64,000 nt of DNA, taken from the NCBI RefSeq assembly GCF_029285175.1, contig NZ_JABEDH010000002.1:310001-374000 (forward strand), in the 5' to 3' direction. Made by a program: the position numbers and the translations under genes. The notes below the pieces were generated by a model. That model was given only the letters and a program-made list of their open reading frames with translations, was not told where the DNA came from and made no database searches. The DNA comes from Sulfitobacter sp. M05 (GTDB lineage Bacteria > Pseudomonadota > Alphaproteobacteria > Rhodobacterales > Rhodobacteraceae). Shown piece by piece: positions 26,671-34,936 of the stretch. Position 1 is the stretch's first letter; every line of letters begins with the position of its first letter.

Positions 26671-28014
26671 TTACCGCAAGCGTGGAATCGCCGGATCGGG
26701 CTTATTTCCGCCACTAAGTGCCGCCGGCTTCGGTCCGCCGGAGGCCCAATCGAGTAATTCAACAGTATGCACCACAGGTGTTCCCGTGCCCGACCCGATT
26801 TGCATCATACAGCCGATATTGCCCGCCGCGATGACGTCCGGATTCTTGGCTTCCAAACTGCGCACTTTGCGGGCCTTCAACTGCCCCGAAATCTCGGGCT
26901 GCATCAAATTATATGTGCCGGCCGATCCGCAACACAGGTGTGGATCAGCAGGTTCCACCACCGTGAAGCCTGCCTGTTTCAGCAAATCCTTGGGATAGGT
27001 CTTGATTTGCTGGCCATGCTGCAAGGAGCAGGCTGCATGATAGGCAACGGTCATATTCTCCGGCAACGCAGTTGTCCCGGCCTGCGTCGGGCGTTCTTGC
27101 GTCAGGTCGATCAATACTTCGGACACATCACGGGCAATCGCCGACACCCGGGCCGCATCCACGGCCAATGGATCATTGCGAAACATATGCCCGTAATCCT
27201 TCACCGTTGTGCCGCAGCCGCTGGTGTTAATCACAATCGCATCCAACCCGTCGCCGTCCATCTCGGCACACCATGCTTTAATGTTTCTGGCCGCACTCGC
27301 ATGGCTTTCACCAGTTTTGCCCATGTGATGGGTCAGCGCCCCGCAACACCCGGCCCCTTCGGCCACCACAACCTCGGCCCCCAAACGCGTCAACAAACGG
27401 ATCGTCGCATCATTAATATCGGTGTTTAGCGCCCGCTGCGCACAGCCTGTCATCAGGGCCACCCGCTTGCGCTTTGGCCCCTCAGCCACAAAAGTCTGCG
27501 GATCGTCATTGCGACTGACCGGCGGGATCACTTTCGGGGCCATCTCAAGCATCGCCCGCAGCCGCGCATCCGGCATCAGCCGCGCAAAGGGCCGCCCGAT
27601 CTTGGCCCCCAGCAACGCCACCCGAAACCGCATCGGATGGGGCAGGATACGGGCCAACACCCAACGCAATGCACGGTCCGTGAACGGCCGCTTGTAACGC
27701 TGGTCGATGTATTCGCGCGCATGATCAACCAGATGCATGTAATGCACCCCCGAAGGGCAGGTCGTCATACAGGCCAGACAGGAAAGGCAACGGTCAATGT
27801 GTTTGACGGTTTTGGCATCCGGGTCGCGGTTGTTCTCCAGCATGTCCTTGATCAGATAAATCCGCCCACGGGGGCTGTCCAATTCATCGCCCAGCACCTG
27901 ATAGGTCGGGCAGGTCGCCGTACAAAAGCCGCAGTGAACGCAGGCCCGCAGAATTTCGTTACTGCGCTGGATCGCCGGGTCGCTCAGCTGTTGGTCGGTG
28001 AATGTCGTCTGCAT
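26671..28014 (-). CDS. glcF: Glycolate oxidase iron-sulfur subunit GlcF
   Basis: 447 residues from the ATG at 28012-28014 (MQTTFTDQQLSDP). Two ferredoxin-like clusters are visible near the N-terminus, CVHCGFCTATCP and CLSCLACMTTCP, each able to bind a [4Fe-4S] cluster. Two CCG-type domains follow (GCCGALTHHMG, LCCGSAGTY). It passes electrons from the GlcD flavin to the respiratory chain. It is the third gene of glcD-glcE-glcF. Confidence 0.95.
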   Translation of the reverse strand: MQTTFTDQQLSDPAIQRSNEILRACVHCGFCTATCPTYQVLGDELDSPRGRIYLIKDMLENNRDPDAKTVKHIDRCLSCLACMTTCPSGVHYMHLVDHAREYIDQRYKRPFTDRALRWVLARILPHPMRFRVALLGAKIGRPFARLMPDARLRAMLEMAPKVIPPVSRNDDPQTFVAEGPKRKRVALMTGCAQRALNTDINDATIRLLTRLGAEVVVAEGAGCCGALTHHMGKTGESHASAARNIKAWCAEMDGDGLDAIVINTSGCGTTVKDYGHMFRNDPLAVDAARVSAIARDVSEVLIDLTQERPTQAGTTALPENMTVAYHAACSLQHGQQIKTYPKDLLKQAGFTVVEPADPHLCCGSAGTYNLMQPEISGQLKARKVRSLEAKNPDVIAAGNIGCMMQIGSGTGTPVVHTVELLDWASGGPKPAALSGGNKPDPAIPRLR

Positions 28015-28081
28015 GGTAGCTCCGGTAACTGTATCGGGCACGCCTGCGCTGCCCTTGGAAAAGAATGACGGCCACGGCGGG

Positions 28082-29200
28082 TCACCCGCACGGTGCCATC
28101 AATCCGGGGTTAAACAGCCCCTTGGGATCAAATCGCGCCCGCAAACCGGCAGACAGCCTTGCCACACCCGGGGTTTGCGGATGGAACACCCCAAAGCGCG
28201 CTTTGGTCTCACTGTCAGCCCGCACAATCGTGGCATGACCGTCAAACATCCCCAATCGTGCGCGCAAATCGCTGCCCTGCGCCATCCGCAACCAGATCAA
28301 ACCGCCAGCCCAGTCCATAACATAGGCAGCACTGCCGGCCCTGCGCACCAACGCAGGCGCATCCGACGGCTTGCAAGACACCCGCCAGACATCCCCGTCG
28401 GTGCCCCGAAACGCGGCAACATCGCGTTGCGTTGACCAAAACGCGCCAGAGTCCGCTGCCGTAAGAACGGTCATTTCCCCCGCCAAGGCCTTTAACGTCG
28501 CTTTCAACTGCGCAACCCGATAGGCCACACTGGCCTCGAACCCCTCAACCCGCAGAATCGTCTGCCCCGCCGCCGGATCATGTGCCGCCCCGGATACCTC
28601 AAACGGGCTGCCCATCGCCCGGCTCATTGCCACAACCGCCTGATCAACCTCCAGCCCGTGCAGCGCCAAGGACGCTTGCGTCTCGACCTGCGGCAGCACC
28701 TTGAACGACAGCTCACTCATCACACCCAGCGTCCCGAACGATCCCGCCATCAACTTGACCAGATCATAGCCGGTGACATTCTTCATCACCCTGCCACCGT
28801 TCTTCACAACGCCACCGCGCCCGTCAACAAACCGTGCCCCCAACAGGAAATCCCGCGCCGCGCCAACCGCGATCCGCCGCGGCCCGCTGATATTCGCCGC
28901 AAAAATCCCACCAACGGTGGGGGTTCCCGTTCCTCCTAGCAACCCGCGATGATCCACCGGTTCAAAGGCCAGCCGCTGGTTTTCGCTGGCCAGCGCCGCT
29001 TCCACCTCTGTCACAGGCGTTCCCGCCTGCACCACCATAGTCAAAGCCCCGGGTTCATAAAGCGTGATCCCCGACAGCCCTGCCACCGACAATGGCGCAC
29101 CAGTCCCGGCCATACCACGTGTGTCGCCCCCCCGTACCGACAGGGGCTCAGCCGCATCAGCAACACAGGCCGCCAGTTCTTGTTCATCTGCGACCATCAT
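28082..29200 (-). CDS. glcE: Glycolate oxidase FAD-binding subunit GlcE
   Basis: 372 residues; the start is ATG 29200 or the next codon, ATG 29197. PCMH-type FAD domain with SVRGGDTRGMAG at the start and GLLGGTGTPTVGGIFAANISGPRRIAVGAARDFLLGARFVDGRG, typical of GlcE. Together with GlcD and GlcF it oxidises glycolate to glyoxylate at the membrane. A 31-bp motif shared with the AAA operon sits directly before the start and appears to supply its ribosome-binding region (AAAAAGAG). Confidence 0.93.
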   Translation of the reverse strand: MMVADEQELAACVADAAEPLSVRGGDTRGMAGTGAPLSVAGLSGITLYEPGALTMVVQAGTPVTEVEAALASENQRLAFEPVDHRGLLGGTGTPTVGGIFAANISGPRRIAVGAARDFLLGARFVDGRGGVVKNGGRVMKNVTGYDLVKLMAGSFGTLGVMSELSFKVLPQVETQASLALHGLEVDQAVVAMSRAMGSPFEVSGAAHDPAAGQTILRVEGFEASVAYRVAQLKATLKALAGEMTVLTAADSGAFWSTQRDVAAFRGTDGDVWRVSCKPSDAPALVRRAGSAAYVMDWAGGLIWLRMAQGSDLRARLGMFDGHATIVRADSETKARFGVFHPQTPGVARLSAGLRARFDPKGLFNPGLMAPCG

Positions 29201-29231
29201 CTCTTTTTGGCCTTATATACTGTCCGCACTC
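29201..29231 (-). repeat. Copy 2 of the 31-bp intergenic motif
   Basis: On the minus strand it reads GAGTGCGGACAGTATATAAG followed by GCCAAAAAGAG, and it abuts the glcE start codon. One base differs from the copy at 15434-15464. Conservation between two unrelated genes implies a mobile or regulatory element rather than chance. Confidence 0.8.
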
Positions 29232-29261
29232 TCATCCCCCTTAGCCCCCGATTTGGCCCGC

Positions 29262-30710
29262 TCATTCTGCCGCCAATCCGGTTGCACGCCGTCGTTCAGA
29301 AGCGTCCAGCGGAAACACCTTGGCCGGATTCAGCAACCACGCCGGATCAAACACATCTTTCACCGCCATCTGCACCTCCAGATCATCCGCGCTGTACTGC
29401 TCATACATCAAATCGCGTTTTTCGATCCCCACCCCATGCTCACCGGTCAAACAGCCGCCGACCTCGACACAAAGCTTCAAAATCTCGGCCCCAAATGCCT
29501 CGCAACGCTCAAGGTCACCCGGTTTGTTCGCATCAAACAGGATCAGCGGATGCATGTTGCCGTCCCCGGCATGAAACACATTGCCAACTTTCAAGCCAAA
29601 TTCTTGTGACATCTCGCCAATCCGGCGCAACACCATCGGCAAGGAAGATACCGGAATGGTTCCGTCCAGACACATGTAGTCGTTGATCTGTCCCATCGCA
29701 CCAAAGGCGGATTTACGACCCAGCCAGATTTTCGCGGATTCATCTGCTGATTTACTCTCGCGCAGCTCGACAGGGTTATGACGTCGCGCGATCTCCATGA
29801 TAAGGCTCAACTGATGATCAATCTCGGCGTCCGATCCCTCAACCTCCACAATCAACAAGGCTTCGCACATTGGATAGCCGGCTTTGGCAAAGGCTTCGGT
29901 CGCCTCGATACAAGGGCGGTCCATAAATTCAATCGCCACCGGCAAGACACCCGCTTTGATGATATCGCTGACACAGGCACCGGCCACCTCATTGTCATCA
30001 AACCCCATCAGCACGGGCCGCGCGCCTTCAGGCTTGGGCAAAATCCGCAAGGTTGCTTCGGTCACGACACCCAGCTGCCCCTCCGACCCACAGACCAGCC
30101 CCAACAGATCCAGACCGCCCGCATCCATATGGCCGCCGCCGATCTCAACCACCTCGCCGTCCATCATCACCATGGTGACACCCAGCAAGTTGTTGGTGGT
30201 CACCCCGTACTTCAGACAATGCGCGCCGCCGGAGTTCATCGCGATATTGCCCGCGATAGCACAAGCCAACTGCGACGACGGGTCCGGCGCATAGAAAAAT
30301 CCGTCCGCCTCAACCGCACCTGTCACAGACAGATTGGTGCGCCCTGTCTGGACCCGAATAAGCCGGTTATCATAGTCGGTTTCGATCACGTCATTCATGC
30401 GCGCCACGCCAAGGATCACACAATCGGCCGTTGGAAGGGCACCGCCCGCCAGCGACGTGCCCGATCCGCGCGGCACCACTGGCACCCCCTCGCTGTGGCA
30501 GATCCGCAGAACATCTGACACTTCGCCGGTGGTTGATGGCAATACCGCCACCATCGGCGGACAGCGATAGGCCGTCAGCGCGTCACATTCATAGGCCCGC
30601 GTCTCGCGTTCGTCATGGATTACTGCGTCCACAGGCAGGACAGACAGCAATCGCGCCACAACCCGCGCCTTGCGTGCAATCACGTCCGGGTTTGGTTTCG
30701 GCATTTCCAT
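29262..30710 (-). CDS. glcD: Glycolate oxidase subunit GlcD
   Basis: 482 residues from the ATG at 30708-30710, behind a good GGAGG. FAD-linked oxidase (VAO/PCMH fold) with VVPRGSGTSLAGGALP in the FAD-binding domain and GEHGVGIEKRDLMYEQY in the C-terminal domain, both hallmarks of the GlcD / D-lactate dehydrogenase family. It is the catalytic flavoprotein for glycolate oxidation. It leads the glcDEF operon; the short upstream region holds a perfect inverted repeat that could be its operator. Confidence 0.94.
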   Translation of the reverse strand: MEMPKPNPDVIARKARVVARLLSVLPVDAVIHDERETRAYECDALTAYRCPPMVAVLPSTTGEVSDVLRICHSEGVPVVPRGSGTSLAGGALPTADCVILGVARMNDVIETDYDNRLIRVQTGRTNLSVTGAVEADGFFYAPDPSSQLACAIAGNIAMNSGGAHCLKYGVTTNNLLGVTMVMMDGEVVEIGGGHMDAGGLDLLGLVCGSEGQLGVVTEATLRILPKPEGARPVLMGFDDNEVAGACVSDIIKAGVLPVAIEFMDRPCIEATEAFAKAGYPMCEALLIVEVEGSDAEIDHQLSLIMEIARRHNPVELRESKSADESAKIWLGRKSAFGAMGQINDYMCLDGTIPVSSLPMVLRRIGEMSQEFGLKVGNVFHAGDGNMHPLILFDANKPGDLERCEAFGAEILKLCVEVGGCLTGEHGVGIEKRDLMYEQYSADDLEVQMAVKDVFDPAWLLNPAKVFPLDASERRRATGLAAE

Positions 30711-30725
30711 GGCAGCCTCCAAATT

Positions 30726-30746
30726 TTGGTAAATTAATATTACCAA
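30726..30746. promoter_or_regulatory. Inverted repeat, candidate glc operator
   Basis: Perfect 7-bp arms TTGGTAA / TTACCAA around ATTAATA, 15 bases upstream of glcD within an 81-base divergent region. GntR/FadR-type regulators often bind sites with GGT...ACC half-sites, and the glc operon is GntR-type controlled in E. coli. The 11-base gap between GGT and ACC is longer than in classic sites. Confidence 0.45.
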
Positions 30747-30791
30747 TTTTCAAAGCTGGCAAGATGCAATTTACCGCAGTATGAGCCTAGC

Positions 30792-31508
30792 ATGACCTGG
30801 ACCGAACGCCTCACCCTGTTTTCGCCAGCGGATTTTGCCGCCCTTGCAACCCTGTTCTGCGTCTGGCTGGTCGTGGGCTGGCGGATCGAACACCCCAGCG
30901 CCAAACATCCCTCTGTTTCGACTATCATGGCCAACTATCGCCGCGAATGGATGCGCCAGATGCTGGACCGCGACCCGCGAATTTTTGACGCGCAGACCAT
31001 TGCAACCCTACGTCAGGGCACTTCATTCTTTGCCTCAACCTCAATGATCGCAATCGGCGGCGTGCTGGCAGTGATCGGCAACGCCAATAACCTCGCCTCA
31101 GTCGCACAGGACCTGACGCTCATGGCGCATCCGCCAATCGTCTGGGAAATCAAACTGCTGTTGGTGGTATTTTTCCTGACCAATGCGTTTTTGAAATTCG
31201 TCTGGTCGAACCGCCTGTTCGGTTATTGCTCTGTACTGATGGGGGCCGTGCCGAACGATCCTAATGACCCGCGTGCGCCCGCAATGGCCCACAAAGCCGG
31301 CGAATTGAACGTCACCGCTGCGCGCAGCTTTAACCGTGGCCTGCGCGCCGTATACTTTGCTCTGGCCTCGGTATGCTGGCTGGGCGGCCCGTTCCTGCTG
31401 CTGACTGGTGCAATAATGACACTTATTGTCATCTGGCGGCGGGAATTCGCGTCACAGTCACGTGGCATCCTCTTGGAAAAAGAGTACAGCGGTTTACATA
31501 CCCCATGA
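30792..31508 (+). CDS. DUF599 family membrane protein
   Basis: 238 residues with four or five membrane helices. MANYRREWMRQMLDRDPRIFDAQTI followed by TSFFASTSMIAIGG, and later FLTNAFLKFVWSNRLFGYCSVLMGAVP, are the conserved segments of DUF599. The function is unknown. It is divergent from glcD and 17 bases upstream of a small exported-protein gene. Confidence 0.8.
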   Translation: MTWTERLTLFSPADFAALATLFCVWLVVGWRIEHPSAKHPSVSTIMANYRREWMRQMLDRDPRIFDAQTIATLRQGTSFFASTSMIAIGGVLAVIGNANNLASVAQDLTLMAHPPIVWEIKLLLVVFFLTNAFLKFVWSNRLFGYCSVLMGAVPNDPNDPRAPAMAHKAGELNVTAARSFNRGLRAVYFALASVCWLGGPFLLLTGAIMTLIVIWRREFASQSRGILLEKEYSGLHTP

Positions 31509-31525
31509 ATTGAATCGGTGGTGCC

Positions 31526-31879
31526 ATGTTTACCCGAATTTTTCTTGCCCTGACTTTCTCCGCCACTGCCGTTGTTGCGGACCCGCCAAAGATCGAAGCT
31601 GCCTCTGCCAGAAAGGCCGGCAGCTATTGGACCTTTGACGTCACCCTGAAACATGCGGATACCGGTTGGGAACACTATGCCGATGCATGGCGTGTGGTTG
31701 ACAAGGACGGCAACGAACTGGGCCTGCGCAACCTTGCGCATCCTCACGTCAACGAACAACCCTTCACTCGCTCTCTGTCCGGCGTGGAAATTCCCGCTGA
31801 CATCAAAGAAGTCGGTATTCAAGCGCGTGACAACACCACAGGCTGGGGCAGCGCTATCAAGAGAATTAAACTGCGCTAA
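31526..31879 (+). CDS. Small exported protein, unknown
   Basis: 117 residues with a signal peptide (about 1-18, MFTRIFLALTFSATAVVA). The mature part is a compact beta-rich domain with WTFDVTLKHADTGWEHYADAWRVVDKDG and QARDNTTGWG, which looks immunoglobulin-like. I recall similar proteins in Rhodobacterales genomes but no named family. It is likely periplasmic and co-transcribed with the DUF599 gene. Confidence 0.7.
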   Translation: MFTRIFLALTFSATAVVADPPKIEAASARKAGSYWTFDVTLKHADTGWEHYADAWRVVDKDGNELGLRNLAHPHVNEQPFTRSLSGVEIPADIKEVGIQARDNTTGWGSAIKRIKLR

Positions 31880-32010
31880 AGCGGCCCGCCTTTAACCTGA
31901 GCCATCATTTACCGCTTTTCGCGTTCGACCAAAGAGAGAGGCCGCGAACAAGCGAACCATGTTTATCGCGGGACGCTCTAGGCTGCGCCACCCTGCGGGC
32001 GCTGATGCAA

Positions 32011-34161
32011 TCAGCCGAACCAAATACCGTCATCAATAGACGGCGCAACCAATTGCTTGTTCTCGCCACTCTCCGAGAATGACACCAGAATCTGATCGCG
32101 GCCAACATCCTGCTCCGCCTGCCCAAGCCAGAAATCATACCCTGCGGCATCCGGCGAACGCTCCAACACGTTCTCATAAAGCAGGCCAATAAACTCTGAA
32201 TCTCCAAGAGCATCATTCTGGCCGTAGGTGCCCGTGAACTCGGCAGAGGTAAGAAACTGCTCGGCCACCTCCTCAAGGGACAGCGCGCCACTGTCCAACT
32301 GCTGCACCCAGAACTCCAAACCTTCCAGATCGGGGGTCCTGTCAAAGCTGGCCTGATACAAGCGATAAGCTTGTCCACTATTGCCATCCAGATCAAGCGC
32401 AAGCACGCCATCATTGAACCCGATCCGTTCGACGTGTGTCAAAACGACCTCAGGAGCAAACCCCGCCGCACTCAACACAGGCCGGCCGAACCCGTCAAAC
32501 CCGACGCTCGCCTCCGATCTTAAAGCATCCACAAAAAGTGTGTCGATCCCGGCGCCGCTGTCGATAAAGACAATGTTGTCCGTGAGCTGGATCATATTAT
32601 CGGCTTCGTCGCCTAGAAAATAGTGCTTGTCCGAAACCACCCGTGCCGGCGGAATGCGTGGCGGTTCAGGCACCGGCGCGGTGTCAAGCGTCACCGTCAG
32701 CTCGATCACTTCAAAGGGTTTCAGCGCCAAATCAATCTGGCTGGCATCAGTGAACACCAAATCCGTCAGAACCACATCGACATCATGTTCGTTGTAATAA
32801 TAAGGTTGCCCATCCACAAACACGCTGTCGGCCTTTGTGCCTGCCTTCCATTGTAGGCCATTCGCACTGTCCCTGTCCATGGACACCAGCACCGCCTCAA
32901 CCGGCCCTGCGACCGGCAGTTTTGCTGCAAGGTCCAGCGTGAATTCAGCCATCTCAAGGCTGCGTGATGTGATGTAAAACACCATTTCCTGCTGGTCCGC
33001 ATAGGCCGTGACAGAAATATCCGGCAGACCGTTCGTGAAACCCGCCGTCACCAGTTCCTTGCCAACCAGCGCTTCTGACATCAGATCAAAAACCGCCCCC
33101 TGTGACGAATTGGTCAACCGCCCCAGTTCGTCCAGCCGAACACCATCGTCAGTGTCCAACGTCAAAGCAGTGCGCGAATGGTAATCCAACGCCCAGACAT
33201 GCGCACCGTCAGCACCGATTGCGATCATGTTTTCAAACTGTTTCACCATACTGGAACCCGCCACCATACCATGTTGGGTTTCCGCCGTGGTTTTAACGTT
33301 CCATTCGGTAATATGCAGGTCCAGGTCACCGCCCAGACGACCAGCCCAGATGTCAAAATCCTTGTTGATATTCTTTACGCTGCTGTCCAGATCACCAAAC
33401 GCATAGTCCAGTTTGTTGTAATAATAATGCTCGGTGACCCCATCAATCGCCGCGCGGGCCTCTTCGCTAAGCTGGTCGATGATCTGGTTGTTGGCCGCCT
33501 GATTGCGCGCCATAAAATCATTTACACCCGGCACCGCAGGAAACTCAGACCCCAGATTGCCCGCCGTCCCCATCTGTACCAGAATGTCGGGCTGATCGGC
33601 CTCGGCAATCCCAGCCGCCACCATTCCACGCGCCAGTGCTTCCGCACCAAGCGACGCCTTAACCCCGTAAGAGGTCTCGCCCATCTCCCAATATTCATTC
33701 CCCATTTGAAACGCCGCGATAACGTCCCCATAGCGCTGCATCACCAGAGTGGTAAAATCCTCGATCTCTTGCGCAAACGCGGTATAGTCCGCCGCCGCAA
33801 GGTGTTTGGTGGGAATGATCAATGTCGCCTTGGTTGGCGTACCATTGGCCGTGGTCTGCTCACACCAGTCCAGAAAATCGACAAGTTCGGACCGCAATGC
33901 ACCGTCTTGCATCTCGACAATATTGATGGCGTTTTCGCCCTGCACCGGCAGTTCACCCGCCCCGTTCGGTTTAAGCGGATCAAGATCGGCCTGCCCACCG
34001 CCGAACCGAATGTTCTGCACACCCAACGCGGCCGCGGCATCGGCGTATTCCGATGTCGGGACACCATCGTCAGTCAAACCAAAAACCGCATTCGCCCCGA
34101 ACATATCCGAAGACACAAACAGACCTGATTTTTGAAGACTCGAAAGTACCAATACCGACAT
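32011..34161 (-). CDS. Putative secreted GH-A clan glycoside hydrolase with C-terminal DUF4214
   Basis: 716 residues. Residues 1-350 resemble a (beta/alpha)8 barrel of clan GH-A (GH39/GH51/GH79 style), with the likely acid/base Glu156 after Asn in QMGNEYWEMG and the likely nucleophile Glu286 in HITEWNV. A beta-sandwich-like region follows (350-500), then DUF4214-type repeats near 595-700 (LYQASFDRTPDLEGLEFWVQ, LYENVLERSPDAAGYDFWLG). There is no Sec signal peptide; with the DUF4214 tail this suggests type I secretion by a C-terminal signal. It probably cleaves an acidic or arabinose-containing polysaccharide; the substrate is unknown. Confidence 0.65.
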   Translation of the reverse strand: MSVLVLSSLQKSGLFVSSDMFGANAVFGLTDDGVPTSEYADAAAALGVQNIRFGGGQADLDPLKPNGAGELPVQGENAINIVEMQDGALRSELVDFLDWCEQTTANGTPTKATLIIPTKHLAAADYTAFAQEIEDFTTLVMQRYGDVIAAFQMGNEYWEMGETSYGVKASLGAEALARGMVAAGIAEADQPDILVQMGTAGNLGSEFPAVPGVNDFMARNQAANNQIIDQLSEEARAAIDGVTEHYYYNKLDYAFGDLDSSVKNINKDFDIWAGRLGGDLDLHITEWNVKTTAETQHGMVAGSSMVKQFENMIAIGADGAHVWALDYHSRTALTLDTDDGVRLDELGRLTNSSQGAVFDLMSEALVGKELVTAGFTNGLPDISVTAYADQQEMVFYITSRSLEMAEFTLDLAAKLPVAGPVEAVLVSMDRDSANGLQWKAGTKADSVFVDGQPYYYNEHDVDVVLTDLVFTDASQIDLALKPFEVIELTVTLDTAPVPEPPRIPPARVVSDKHYFLGDEADNMIQLTDNIVFIDSGAGIDTLFVDALRSEASVGFDGFGRPVLSAAGFAPEVVLTHVERIGFNDGVLALDLDGNSGQAYRLYQASFDRTPDLEGLEFWVQQLDSGALSLEEVAEQFLTSAEFTGTYGQNDALGDSEFIGLLYENVLERSPDAAGYDFWLGQAEQDVGRDQILVSFSESGENKQLVAPSIDDGIWFG

Positions 34162-34418
34162 CAGCGGATTACCTCACCTCACCACATAACCAAGGGAACT
34201 CCCATTCCCGACAATTATGGCACCCACCGTCTGGAAAATGCCAGAATTGACGACCAACTTCCAAGCAAATCATTGATAATAGATGAAATATGGCCTTTTC
34301 GACAAAATTGCCGTACTTCTGGCTTTACAATTTCAAGACCAAGTCAAAACTGTTCGCCAGCCAGCAACAATAAAATCGGCGGAGAGGCCACTTTCAGGGC
34401 AGTCTACGGTCGAAAACC

Positions 34419-34808
34419 CTAGATTCCGTAACGCACCAACGCCCAGATCATTGCCACATAGGTCAGCTGGTGCATCAATTGATCAAGGCCGAATGCCCGC
34501 CAATAGGCCGCATCTGTCGGGTCGTGTTTCTTGCGCTCCGAATAGCGCCCTTTGATCCAATCAATGTGATAATGCGCAGCCCACTCAACCACGCAGAGAA
34601 CAACACAAAACACCAAAGAGCCGCCGCAAAGCTTAAGCACGAGAAACGACAGTATAGCATGCAACGCCGCATGTTCCGCCCGGCCCAGATGCACATAGAT
34701 GCTGCGCCCCGACAGCATACGGGGGGTTTGCAGAAAGAAATCCGCAAACATGTGCTTGCCCTGCAAAAGTATCAGGACCAAGAGTGCCGTGTTCAGCGCC
34801 GTATCCAC
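34419..34808 (-). CDS. DUF3307 family membrane protein
   Basis: 129 residues from a GTG at 34806-34808 behind GGGAGGGGAG. Three or four membrane helices, with the family's Asp/His residues in GKHMFADFFLQTPRM, HLGRAEHAALHA and EWAAHYHIDWIKG. The GLDQLMHQLTYVAMIW segment at the end is also typical of DUF3307. The function is unknown. The roughly 250-base gap on its downstream side is A+T rich and shows no gene. Confidence 0.8.
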   Translation of the reverse strand: MDTALNTALLVLILLQGKHMFADFFLQTPRMLSGRSIYVHLGRAEHAALHAILSFLVLKLCGGSLVFCVVLCVVEWAAHYHIDWIKGRYSERKKHDPTDAAYWRAFGLDQLMHQLTYVAMIWALVRYGI

Positions 34809-34936
34809 GATGTTCTCCCCTCCCGGCTCATGGTAGTGAATTCAGACCAGCGCGCAATTCATTTGATTTCAAAGCCCCGCTCTTGGTAAGTCTGTTACAA
34901 TATTCCTTGTGACCTGATAACTTCCGGACCATTTTC

